A stretch of 7,159 bases of DNA from Bacteroidota bacterium (GCA_021413595.1 JAIOQD010000606.1:1-7159); one strand, 5' to 3'. Numbered from the stretch's first letter, positions 1 through 5,841 are shown. Notes: generated by a model from the sequence alone, not told the origin. Numbers and translations: made by a program.

Positions 1-1
1 A

Positions 2-673
2 GCCCCTGAAGGAACCAGATATGCTGTATTATTTTCGTTTGCGGAAGGCTCTTCTCTCAAAAAATTATCAGTAGCACAATCCTTTTTATTGGGTGCTGAA
101 ACAGGTAAAATACATTCATTAACACGAGATAGATCATTTGGAGAAACGTCTCATAATTATGATATTGAAACACAATTTGAAAAAACCTTAAGCATTTTAA
201 AACCGGTACTGATAAGCAATACAGAGCAATACAACTACCTGCTTCAACTTAAAGCTGACTTTACTGCTATGTTCAACAATATTGATAAAGAGGAATTAAA
301 AACCGGCATTTGCCACGGTGATCTGCAAGCAGAAAATTTCCATATCACGTTGAATGATCAATTTACATTTTTTGATTTTGATTTTTTTGGAACAGGCTAT
401 CTGGTCTATGATATTGGCGTTTTTATGTGGTACGATCACAAAAATAAAACACCGGAAATTATAAATGCTTTTTTGAAGGGATATCAAACTCAGGAAAAAT
501 TAACTTCTACCGAACTAAAACTTCTGCCCTACTTCAGCACACTTCGTGCTTTATTTCAAATGACATTGTTTTGTAAAACAAATGACGGAAAACAATTGCC
601 TTTATGGCCTGCTCAGCAGGTTGCCGATTTTGTTAAGAAAGTAAATAAATGGCAGGACGAACATAAAAAGTAA
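2..673 (+). CDS. APH-fold phosphotransferase (5'-truncated by window edge)
   Basis: This is the C-terminal 223 residues of a phosphotransferase of the aminoglycoside phosphotransferase / SrkA / homoserine kinase II superfamily (protein-kinase-like fold). The frame is open from base 2 with no stop, so the true start lies left of the window. A TTG at 89 is internal, because residues before it (around AEGSSLKKLS) already look like family sequence. The catalytic loop HGDLQAENF is intact: His at 314-316, Asp at 320-322, Asn at 335-337. It is followed by the metal-binding FDFDFFG (Asp codons at 374 and 380) and an all-helical C-terminal part. Relatives are about 320-340 residues, so roughly 100 residues of the ATP-binding N-lobe are missing. 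Such enzymes transfer phosphate from ATP to a small molecule or a protein Ser/Thr, and the substrate cannot be read from this sequence. It converges on the aroK unit. Family confidence is high; specificity is unknown. Confidence 0.85.
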   Translation, partial: APEGTRYAVLFSFAEGSSLKKLSVAQSFLLGAETGKIHSLTRDRSFGETSHNYDIETQFEKTLSILKPVLISNTEQYNYLLQLKADFTAMFNNIDKEELKTGICHGDLQAENFHITLNDQFTFFDFDFFGTGYLVYDIGVFMWYDHKNKTPEIINAFLKGYQTQEKLTSTELKLLPYFSTLRALFQMTLFCKTNDGKQLPLWPAQQVADFVKKVNKWQDEHKK

Positions 674-690
674 AACACATCAAGTTTTTT

Positions 691-785
691 CACCACTAAG
701 GCACTAAGGTCACCCAGATCTCTTTAAGATCATTTTTATAAAACTTTTAACAATTTTTGTAGCGATCTATTATTTTACCTTAGTG
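691..785. repeat. CTAAGG-type intergenic inverted repeat
   Basis: Just after the phosphotransferase stop there is a tandem of CACTAAGG-like units: CCACTAAGG at 693-701, then CACTAAGGT at 702-710. A perfect reverse complement of the second unit, ACCTTAGTG, lies at 777-785. The pair could fold as a hairpin with a long, AT-rich loop. CACTAAGG-type motifs recur between genes in many Bacteroidota genomes, as I recall from general knowledge; I could not run a genome-wide count. It may end transcripts between the converging genes, but there is no proper T-run next to a tight stem. Confidence 0.5.
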
Positions 786-850
786 TTACTAGTAAATCAA
801 CTATTTGGCATGCCTAAACGGAGCCAAATCTTTTGGTTGAACATTTTTTG

Positions 851-944
851 CGTGAGGGATTGCAACGTAAATCCTTCTCCGATTTTTATCGGAGAAGATT
901 GAAGTGAAAAGCCCGACCCGCAGCGCAGCGAAGGGACACGCCCC
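851..944. repeat. GC-rich REP-like element with an embedded 10-bp hairpin
   Basis: This block contrasts with its AT-rich surroundings. It starts with CGTGAGGGATTGCAACG, holds a perfect 10-bp stem (CTTCTCCGAT at 874-883, ATCGGAGAAG at 888-897, TTTT loop), then runs into a GC-rich tail with GCCCGACCCG (911-920) and CGCAGCGCAGCG (919-930) and ends in GGGACACGCCCC. It resembles the dispersed extragenic repeats common in Chitinophagales and Sphingobacteriales. It sits between two converging genes, where the hairpin may end or stabilise transcripts from both sides. The absence of a T-tract right after the stem argues against a simple intrinsic terminator. Confidence 0.55.
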
Positions 945-962
945 AATAAAGACGAATAATAA

Positions 963-1478
963 TTAAACCCCAACCTGTTCTTTCACAAATAAAGCCAACT
1001 CATCTACATTTAAGTCTTTACCTTTTACAGTATATTGCGCCTTATGGTAAACATCCTCACGCTTTTCCAATTGCCGCTTAATAAATGAGCGTAACTCAGT
1101 TGGGGTTTTATTTTCGATCAAGGGGCGTTTTTCTTTCGCATTTGTTAAACGATCTACAAGCGTATCAACACTCATTTTTATGTAAACAGTAACCCCGTTG
1201 TTGCTCATGAGCTCCATATTGTTGTAATAACAGGGAGTTCCGCCACCACAGGCAACCACTACATTATTTTTTTCGATTACTCTTTTTAAAGTATTGTGTT
1301 CCATTGCCCTGAACTCCTTTTCGCCTTTGGTAGCAAATATTTCCGGAATACTTTGTTTGTAGTCGCTTTCAATCAGCTTGTCGAGATCAATAAAATCGTA
1401 CTTTAATTTTGCAGCGAGTTTTTCACCAACGGTGGATTTGCCGCTTCCCATGTAGCCTGTTAAAAAAAATTTTGCCAT
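963..1478 (-). CDS. aroK: Shikimate kinase
   Basis: This cytoplasmic enzyme phosphorylates shikimate to shikimate 3-phosphate with ATP, a late step of chorismate and aromatic amino acid synthesis. The 171-residue product has the normal family length and every diagnostic element: the Walker A loop GYMGSGKST (8-16), the DLD metal/shikimate site (Asp31, Asp33), FR with Arg57, the GGGTP substrate loop (78-82), KRPL in the lid with Arg118, and the late REDVYHKAQY block with Arg140. Its ATG overlaps the stop codon of the upstream gene by one base (TAATG), so translation is probably coupled and the two form one transcript. No separate ribosome site is needed at this start. Downstream it faces the phosphotransferase gene across a repeat-filled gap. 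Nothing is missing or unusual in the protein. Confidence 0.97.
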   Translation of the reverse strand: MAKFFLTGYMGSGKSTVGEKLAAKLKYDFIDLDKLIESDYKQSIPEIFATKGEKEFRAMEHNTLKRVIEKNNVVVACGGGTPCYYNNMELMSNNGVTVYIKMSVDTLVDRLTNAKEKRPLIENKTPTELRSFIKRQLEKREDVYHKAQYTVKGKDLNVDELALFVKEQVGV

Positions 1479-1936
1479 TAGTTCTGAAGTATTAGTGATA
1501 GTGGATTATTGATTGGTTTACAGTAATTTATAGAGATCAATTTATTTTGTTTGAAATAAAAATCAATGTTGGCTTCATCAAAGCTTAATCTTTTTTCGCC
1601 CCAATCATGTTGTTCTGTTTCATATAGGAGGATACCTTTGCTTTTGAATAATTCAATGATCTGTTTCTCTTTAAGCTCAAAAATAGCGATGCCCCATAAT
1701 TGTGTTTCACTATTATCAATTTCAACACAATTAAACAATTGATCGTTTTGCTCATCAAAAAACAAGGTGAAGCCAATTTCCCAATAATGCCATACTGTTG
1801 TTTTGAAATTTTCAAGTTCATCGATCAATTGAACCTCTTCAGTTTCGCCAAATATTTTTTCTGCATCCGCCATAGATGAGCCAAACAAAAGGCTTGAGAG
1901 CCCTATACTAGGTATTATTTCTAAACGAATATTCAT
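1478..1936 (-). CDS. Uncharacterised 152-residue protein upstream of aroK
   Basis: I do not recognise a named family. The protein is acidic and aromatic-rich, with no signal peptide or membrane segment, so it is probably soluble and cytoplasmic. The N-terminal part has the pattern 'small hydrophobic strand, LLFGSSMADAEKIFGE (16-31)', which many small bacterial proteins use before a turn such as 'FGMs..ev..ilG.p'. Two beta-rich stretches follow, around HYWEIGFTLFFDEQNDQL (50-67) and RLSFDEANIDFYFKQNKL (116-133), separated by a helix (ELKEKQIIELFKSKGI, 87-102). The layout looks like two strand-helix units and recalls small immunity-type or regulatory proteins, but this is only a resemblance. 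It is the first gene of a unit with aroK, and its TAA shares a base with the aroK ATG. The ATG at 1936 is the first start after upstream stops. Codon use matches its neighbours. Reality of the gene is likely; function is unknown. Confidence 0.8.
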   Translation of the reverse strand: MNIRLEIIPSIGLSSLLFGSSMADAEKIFGETEEVQLIDELENFKTTVWHYWEIGFTLFFDEQNDQLFNCVEIDNSETQLWGIAIFELKEKQIIELFKSKGILLYETEQHDWGEKRLSFDEANIDFYFKQNKLISINYCKPINNPLSLILQN

Positions 1937-1957
1937 TTAAATAAGATGATTCATCTA

Positions 1958-1989
1958 CAATTATAATATTTTTTTTTGAGATTATCAAT
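1958..1989 (-). promoter_or_regulatory. Possible promoter of the 152-residue gene and aroK
   Basis: Reading the minus strand, TATAATTG (1965 to 1958) matches the Bacteroidota -7 element TAnnTTTG with one mismatch, and ATTG (1989 to 1986) lies 20 nt upstream as a possible -33 element, also with one mismatch. It would start transcription about 15 nt before the ATG. The region is very AT-rich, so a chance match is quite possible. Confidence 0.3.
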
Positions 1990-2102
1990 CAATAAAAGGA
2001 TATTTAGAAGCTTATCTCCAAATTCAGCAACCACTAAAATGCCGTCAGAATATGCTGAAAATCAAGCAAGAAGAAAATATTTTAGATTATTTTTAAAAAG
2101 AC

Positions 2103-2133
2103 TTTGTAAAAGCGAATATTGCTTCTATATTTG
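2103..2133 (+). promoter_or_regulatory. Bacteroidota-type promoter of tRNA-Lys
   Basis: TTTG at 2103-2106 and TATATTTG at 2126-2133 are separated by exactly 19 nt, a perfect match to the Bacteroidetes primary sigma consensus (TTTG, about 19 nt, TAnnTTTG). Transcription should begin near 2138-2141, giving a leader of about 40 nt before the tRNA. That leader can form a small TCCCAA/TTGGGA stem (2137-2142 with 2151-2156). Confidence 0.85.
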
Positions 2134-2177
2134 CACTCCCAAAATAAGAGTTGGGACTGCAATTAAAGTGTAGATTA

Positions 2178-2250
2178 GATTCCGTAGCTCAGCTGGTAGA
2201 GCATTACACTTTTAATGTAGGGGTCCTGGGTTCGAATCCCAGCGGGATCA
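2178..2250 (+). tRNA. tRNA-Lys, anticodon TTT
   Basis: A complete 73-nt cloverleaf is visible. The acceptor stem is GATTCCG (2178-2184) with CGGGATC (2243-2249); one pair is G-T. The D arm is GCTC/GAGC (2187-2190, 2199-2202) with GG in the loop. The anticodon stem TTACA/TGTAG encloses the loop CTTTTAA, with anticodon TTT at 2211-2213. The T arm is CTGGG/CCCAG around TTCGAAT. The discriminator base is A2250, and CCA is not encoded. The tRNA reads lysine AAA/AAG codons. It has its own promoter upstream and an intrinsic terminator directly downstream, so it is a single-gene transcript. Its 3' side borders a decayed integrase, which suggests that it served as an attachment site. Confidence 0.97.
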
Positions 2251-2263
2251 CAAAACAAAGCTT

Positions 2264-2305
2264 AAGTCCGCTGTAAATCAAGTATTTGCAGCGGATTTTT
2301 CTTTT
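2264..2305 (+). terminator. Intrinsic terminator of tRNA-Lys
   Basis: A 12-bp stem (TCCGCTGTAAAT at 2267-2278 with ATTTGCAGCGGA at 2284-2295, one G-T pair, 5-nt loop) is followed at once by TTTTTCTTTT (2296-2305). This is a strong rho-independent terminator 16 nt after the tRNA. Confidence 0.92.
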
Positions 2306-2307
2306 CG

Positions 2308-2328
2308 GGGTAAACATAGGGTAAACAT
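2308..2328. repeat. Tandem GGGTAAACAT pair, possible integrase-binding or att sequence
   Basis: GGGTAAACAT occurs at 2308-2317 and again at 2319-2328, with an 11-bp period, about one helical turn. It lies between the tRNA terminator and the remnant of a tyrosine recombinase. Short direct repeats in that position are often arm-type binding sites of the integrase or part of the attachment region. That role is inferred from location only. Confidence 0.45.
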
Positions 2329-2402
2329 TTAGGATTTTATGGATCATTCGGTTTTTCTAGAAGCAAGATAGTTAAGCAGATAAAATCGTTTTGACCATGA
2401 GT

Positions 2403-2510
2403 CTATTTTCCAAAGACTTTAGCCATCTCGTCTGCTTTTAAAGTATCTACTACCTTATAATACCTGCGAGCAGTTCTCAAATCTCTATTCCCTGTTATTG
2501 ACATGGCTGT
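2403..2510 (-). pseudogene. C-terminal remnant of a tyrosine recombinase (integrase)
   Basis: Reading the minus strand, the last ~35 codons before a TAG (2405-2403) encode TAMSITGNRDLRTARRYYK followed by VVDTLKADEMAKVFGK. This matches the end of Bacteroidota phage- and element-type tyrosine integrases: the 'M.ITGH.....T...Y.K..D.....M...FG' block, with the catalytic tyrosine at the first Tyr of RRYYK (codon 2460-2462). The usual His of the GH box is Asn here (TGNRD). Upstream in this frame the sequence no longer resembles an integrase: the HxxR motif and everything before it are absent, and no start or long frame exists. It is therefore a truncated, non-functional leftover whose 3' end points at tRNA-Lys. 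I identified it from the motif pattern alone, without a database search. Confidence 0.65.
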
Positions 2511-2818
2511 TAGTAAGCAAAGACAAAAGCCACTCAAAACGAAAGCCTCAGTAGAAATACAGTGGCATTTTTTCATTATAATAAAAATGCATTCCTAACA
2601 CTTTCTTAACCCTAACCTTGGATCAATTGGAATTTCAGAGAGATAATAAAAAAAGCTACGTTTATGATTCTACAGCATTCTTTAAACGCATTTTCAATTT
2701 GGCGTTATTATAGTGATTTTTGTTCCGACACCCCAATTTCTCGGTGGTTCAGCACTTATCTTTTTGCTGTGAATTAGCGAATAATTAATGTAAGTATTTG
2801 AACTGAGCAAAGGTGTTT
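2511..2818. other. Gene-free stretch, probably decayed element DNA
   Basis: No reading frame with recognisable protein sequence, no RNA gene and no clear repeat is visible here on either strand. It lies directly behind the truncated integrase, so it is most likely degraded remains of the integrated element or deletion-junction DNA. Near its right edge AGGTG/CACCT (2811-2815, 2824-2828) can form a weak stem over the stop codon of the next minus-strand frame. Confidence 0.4.
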
Positions 2819-3136
2819 TTAAGCACCTACCTGCTTAGCAATTATGGTAAGTGTTTCTGCCTTGCAATGATAAAACTTTGTAAGATCATCAGATCCACCA
2901 TTTAAATAAAAATCTAATTCTTCAGCATATTCCTTGATCTTGATTCCTGCGTCCTTATCTGATAATTTAATTAATTGACCTGCTTCGTGGAGAAGTTGTT
3001 GAAGGAACCCGCTGTTTGCAGAATCTGAATGTAAATTTTGAATTTTTTTTTGAATACCAACAAGTACAATTTTTTGATTAGCCGCTAAAGGCTTTACAAT
3101 ATTTCCGTTTGTTGGTTGAAAATCTTTTTCGTTCAT
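2819..3136 (-). CDS. Hypothetical 105-residue protein
   Basis: I do not recognise this protein. It is soluble-looking and probably mostly helical, without signal peptide, membrane span, cysteine cluster or known motif; one Cys and two His occur (LLHEAG near 48-53, KFYHCKAE near 87-94). Amphipathic helices are likely around QKIVLVGIQKKIQNLHS and KIKEYAEELDFYL. The ATG at 3136 is preceded by an A/T-rich leader with no Shine-Dalgarno. A weak promoter-like TAAATTCG stands about 20-30 nt upstream. It is isolated: the neighbours are an integrase remnant and a long gap before a divergent gene. It may be cargo left by the element that used tRNA-Lys, or a chance frame. Its ordinary amino-acid composition favours a real gene. 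Confidence 0.5.
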   Translation of the reverse strand: MNEKDFQPTNGNIVKPLAANQKIVLVGIQKKIQNLHSDSANSGFLQQLLHEAGQLIKLSDKDAGIKIKEYAEELDFYLNGGSDDLTKFYHCKAETLTIIAKQVGA

Positions 3137-3602
3137 TTTTGTTTTTTTATCATTGCGAATTTAGTATTTAAAAATTGTTTCTTTCAATAAAAGTTAAAAA
3201 CATTTATAACTTTTTATCGACATTTTTTTATCTGAAATTTAAATCCCCAAATAAAATTAAATTATTGAATTAGTCAATAGCTTATAATCGTTTTAACTGA
3301 ACTCAGGCTAAATGGAACGAACGTTCTTCTCTGAAGAAGCCTGTCGAAGTAAATGCCCCCCCCTTCGACAAGCCTCGGGTGACAATACACGTTGTAATAT
3401 CAAGCACTAGTGTTTATATTATTCATTATTGCCTAATTCTATTAAATTAATATCTAAACGCTTTTAATTTATTTTAAATGTTCATTTTAAAAATTGTTGT
3501 AAATTAGATGCATAGGAGTCTGATTTTGATACGATCTTATTTGGTTAAAAACCAGTAGATCAGAAAAAAAGGCTGAATAAATAAATTTTTAAAATTGGTA
3601 TT
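3137..3602. other. AT-rich gap between divergent genes, with one hairpin repeat
   Basis: No protein-coding signal is visible. Apart from the repeat at 3323-3373 the gap is very AT-rich and should carry the promoters of the two divergent flanking genes. TGATTTTG at 3521-3528 is a one-mismatch fit to TAnnTTTG and could serve the DUF349 gene with GTTG about 21 nt upstream, but this is weak. A short TGGTT/AACCA stem (3542-3554) follows it. Confidence 0.4.
3323..3373. repeat. REP-like double hairpin with a C8 run
   Basis: The block opens with GTTCTTCTCTGAAGAA (3323-3338), itself a TTCTTC/GAAGAA hairpin. Next comes GCCTGTCGAAG (3339-3349), which pairs with CTTCGACAAGC (3363-3373) with one mismatch across a spacer that ends in eight C residues (3356-3363). 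It resembles the 'CTTCGACAAGC..GGGTGACA' dispersed repeats of Bacteroidota. The opening 16-mer recurs exactly at 5543-5558, and AGCCTGTCGA recurs in reverse complement near 6291-6301, so at least three gaps in this window share parts. Confidence 0.6.
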
Positions 3603-5432
3603 ATGCAAAATAATGAAGAAAAGAATCCGATAGTAAATGAAGATCCTACGCAGAAGGCAATTCCGGTGATCTCTACTGATGAATTAGAATCAGAAAATGC
3701 TGACGTACTAATTTCTGAAGACGAAATAGAGGGCTTGAATAAAACACAACTTATTGATAAGCTTACAGAATATCTGGCACTGGAAGATGTACATTCGATA
3801 TTTCCTGCGGCAGTGCTCATCAAAAAAAAATTAGATGAGCTGGTTAAGGAAGAATATGATAGCAAACTTCAGATCTTTACGGAGGACGGAAGTCCTGCTG
3901 AAGATTTTGAACCAAAGGCAGATCTTTTGGATGAAAAAACAGAACAGATCTGGAAAAGTTTAAACGCGAAAAAAGTGCTTCAGCGAAAGCAAAAGGAAAA
4001 ATCAGCGCAGGAGAATCTTTCTACAAAAAAGCTGATCATTGAAGAATTAAAAGAGCTGTTAAAGGGCAATGAGAATTTTTCAGCTTCTTACCATAAGTTC
4101 CAGGCACTTCAAAGTAAATGGCGCGTTACAGGTAATGTCCCGATTCAGGATACGCATACGTTAAGGGAAAATTATTTTTTTCTTACTGGTAAGTTCTATG
4201 ATATGGTTAAGATCAACAATGAACTGAATGTACTGGATAAGAAAAAAAACGTTGAGCATAAAACCCAACTTTGTGAAAAGGCAGAACTGTTGAATTCGGA
4301 ACCTTCCTTAAAGAAAGCAATGGAGACTCTTACGCTGCTTCAGGAAGAATGGAGTGAGATCAGAAATTCATCGAAAGAATTAAAAGATAATTTATGGCTA
4401 CGTTTCAAAACAGCAGGTGATAAAATAATTGAGCGTAAGAAAGAACATACGCTTCAAATGCAAAAACAACAAAAAAGTAATCTTGCCGCAAAACTAGCTT
4501 TATGTGAGCAGATGGAGCTACTTGGTGAGACAGAGTTTGTTTCGCATAAAGGCTGTCGTGAAGCAACTGAAAAAGAGAATGCAATATGGGAAGCATGGCA
4601 AAAAATAAGTTTCGTACCAAAAAGTGATAATGGAAATTGCTGGACTCGCTTTAAAACAGCCCGTTTGCATTTACATCAATCCCTGGATCTTTTTTATGCT
4701 AAACAGCGTAGCGAATTTTCAGGCAACCTGGAAAAGAAAATAGCGCTTTGCTTAAAAGCAGAAGCATTGCAGGAAAGCTCCGATTGGATTGCTACTGCAG
4801 AAGTATTAAAAAAACTACAAGTGGAATGGAAAACGATTGGTCAAGTTGCAACTAAAGACTCTGATGCTGTTTGGATGCGATTTCGTAAAGCCTGTGATCA
4901 TTTTTTTGAAAGCAAGACCAACCAGGTGGTGGCGAAGGAAAATACTCTAAAAATAAATATTCAGACCAAAGAAGCACTGATTGGAAAAACAGATCTGTTT
5001 CAACCCTCTGAAGATATCCACCAAAGTATTGAAGATCTAAAAAAATTGCAGGAAGAGTGGGCGCTTGCCGGTGAAACGCCTTTAAAGGACAGTGATAGAC
5101 TTAACAACGTTTTTGGTAAGGCAATTGAAAATCTACTTGAAAGAATGAAAGTGAAGTCAAATGTGGATGATAAAATGTTCTATCGTTTAAAATATGAGCA
5201 AATGCTTAAATCTCCACAAGGGATTGAGCAAATAAGAAAAGAACGTTCGGTGCTGCAGGATAAAATTAAAAAGCTACAAACTGAAGTGGACCAATTGGAA
5301 AACAATCTTAGCTTTTTTGGAAAATCAAAAAGTACAAATCCATTAATTCTGGAATATCAGGAAAAGGTGGAGAAAACAAAGCTGGAGATAATTGAGCTTA
5401 GCACTAAATTAAAATTAATTCCAAAGCCTTAG
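3603..5432 (+). CDS. DUF349-repeat protein, 609 residues
   Basis: This is a large, highly charged, helical cytoplasmic protein built mainly from DUF349 repeats. I count five, each carrying a central 'L..lQ..W...g.vp....' segment followed by a 'lw.rF..a.d.f...k' helix: about 163-228 (Trp173), 240-305 (Trp250), 318-388 (Trp332), 396-463 (Trp409) and 474-516 (Trp486). The fourth is the most canonical (EWKTIGQV...VWMRFRKACDHFF). The acidic N-terminus (1-60) is probably disordered. The C-terminus (541-606) is coiled coil, with ENNLSFFGKSKSTNP, the hallmark ending of the Bacteroidota members. Size and layout are normal for the phylum. The molecular role of these proteins is not established as far as I know. 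There is no signal peptide or membrane segment. The ATG at 3603 has no Shine-Dalgarno, as usual here. The gene stands alone, and its stop codon lies inside a 22-nt repeat. Confidence 0.92.
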   Translation: MQNNEEKNPIVNEDPTQKAIPVISTDELESENADVLISEDEIEGLNKTQLIDKLTEYLALEDVHSIFPAAVLIKKKLDELVKEEYDSKLQIFTEDGSPAEDFEPKADLLDEKTEQIWKSLNAKKVLQRKQKEKSAQENLSTKKLIIEELKELLKGNENFSASYHKFQALQSKWRVTGNVPIQDTHTLRENYFFLTGKFYDMVKINNELNVLDKKKNVEHKTQLCEKAELLNSEPSLKKAMETLTLLQEEWSEIRNSSKELKDNLWLRFKTAGDKIIERKKEHTLQMQKQQKSNLAAKLALCEQMELLGETEFVSHKGCREATEKENAIWEAWQKISFVPKSDNGNCWTRFKTARLHLHQSLDLFYAKQRSEFSGNLEKKIALCLKAEALQESSDWIATAEVLKKLQVEWKTIGQVATKDSDAVWMRFRKACDHFFESKTNQVVAKENTLKINIQTKEALIGKTDLFQPSEDIHQSIEDLKKLQEEWALAGETPLKDSDRLNNVFGKAIENLLERMKVKSNVDDKMFYRLKYEQMLKSPQGIEQIRKERSVLQDKIKKLQTEVDQLENNLSFFGKSKSTNPLILEYQEKVEKTKLEIIELSTKLKLIPKP

Positions 5433-5449
5433 CGCCTTCTTAAATTTTA
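5428..5449 (+). repeat. 22-nt direct repeat, left copy
   Basis: The copy starts CTTAGCGCCTTC and continues TTAAATTTTA. It overlaps the TAG stop codon of the DUF349 gene. It matches 5751-5772 at 21 of 22 positions (C versus T at the sixth base), and the two copies are 323 bp apart. Confidence 0.85.
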
Positions 5450-5527
5450 TTCAAAATTAATTCTATCATTACCTTTAGTTTCTAAATAATCATTAAATTG
5501 TGAATGAAAACCATATTTACAGACAAT

Positions 5528-5651
5528 GTTCTTCTCTGACCTGTTCTTCTCTGAAGAAAGAATTGGCTTTTTCGCCAAGAGAGATCTTGTTGGTGGTTTT
5601 AGTAATATCTTTCATAATAAGAAGATCCCTTCTACTGCGAAGAACAGGTCA
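5528..5651. repeat. Hairpin element with 13-bp perfect inverted ends
   Basis: TGACCTGTTCTTC (5537-5549) and GAAGAACAGGTCA (5639-5651) are perfect inverted repeats bounding 115 bp. Inside them are a TTGGC/GCCAA stem (5563-5567, 5574-5578) and GATCTT/AAGATC arms. The left end also holds a 12-bp tandem repeat, GTTCTTCTCTGA, at 5528-5539 and 5543-5554. A 64-codon open frame across this block has no protein-like character and is best explained by the repeat. The structure resembles a small palindromic mobile repeat, possibly REP- or MITE-like. No transposase is present in the window. Confidence 0.65.
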
Positions 5652-5750
5652 CAAAAGTTCGGGATGACACAGCCGGAACTAGTTTCAACAGAAATTAGAA
5701 ATGAGCAATGGATTCAATAACAAAATATGTAGGTAAATTTTAAACAGGCT

Positions 5751-5772
5751 CTTAGTGCCTTCTTAAATTTTA
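5751..5772 (+). repeat. 22-nt direct repeat, right copy
   Basis: The copy starts CTTAGTGCCTTC and continues TTAAATTTTA, 21 of 22 bases identical to 5428-5449. Its first 11 bases, CTTAGTGCCTT, are also the exact reverse complement of 698-708 in the CTAAGG-type repeat after the phosphotransferase gene. It may therefore belong to a dispersed family rather than be only a local duplication. Confidence 0.85.
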
Positions 5773-5841
5773 ATAAAGAACAATAAATTGCTTGAGAAGG
5801 CAAACGCTCTTTCTAGGCCTTGCTTGAAGGGACAGCGCATA

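Noticed and set aside
296..487. A 63-codon minus-strand frame inside the phosphotransferase
   Set aside because: Lies opposite the catalytic HGD...N and DFD motifs, which fix the real frame on the plus strand.
874..900. Intrinsic terminator between the phosphotransferase and aroK
   Set aside because: The 10-bp stem is good, but no T-run follows on either strand, and the hairpin lies within a repeat-like block, so it is listed as part of a repeat.
1585..1821. A 78-codon minus-strand frame inside the 152-residue gene
   Set aside because: Same-strand alternate frame; the 152-residue frame is longer, is coupled to aroK and has better composition.
1976..2173. A 65-codon plus-strand open frame before tRNA-Lys
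   Set aside because: It starts at a TTG, runs through the tRNA promoter and leader, and its product is basic and unlike any family. Chance frame.
2250..2818. Second copy of the tRNA-Lys 3' end marking the other att site
   Set aside because: I looked for GGTTCGAATCCC- or AGCGGGATCA-like repeats in the window and found none; any second att copy lies outside or has been lost.
3560..3865. A 101-codon minus-strand frame opposite the start of the DUF349 gene
   Set aside because: Serine-rich antisense translation of the acidic N-terminus of the DUF349 protein; a shadow frame.
4405..4620. A 71-codon minus-strand frame inside the DUF349 gene
   Set aside because: Antisense shadow of DUF349 repeat codons; no independent start signal or family resemblance.
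5526..5720. A 64-codon plus-strand open frame after the DUF349 gene
   Set aside because: It is made almost wholly of the palindromic repeat (tandem GTTCTTCTCTGA and inverted ends) and has no independent coding signal.
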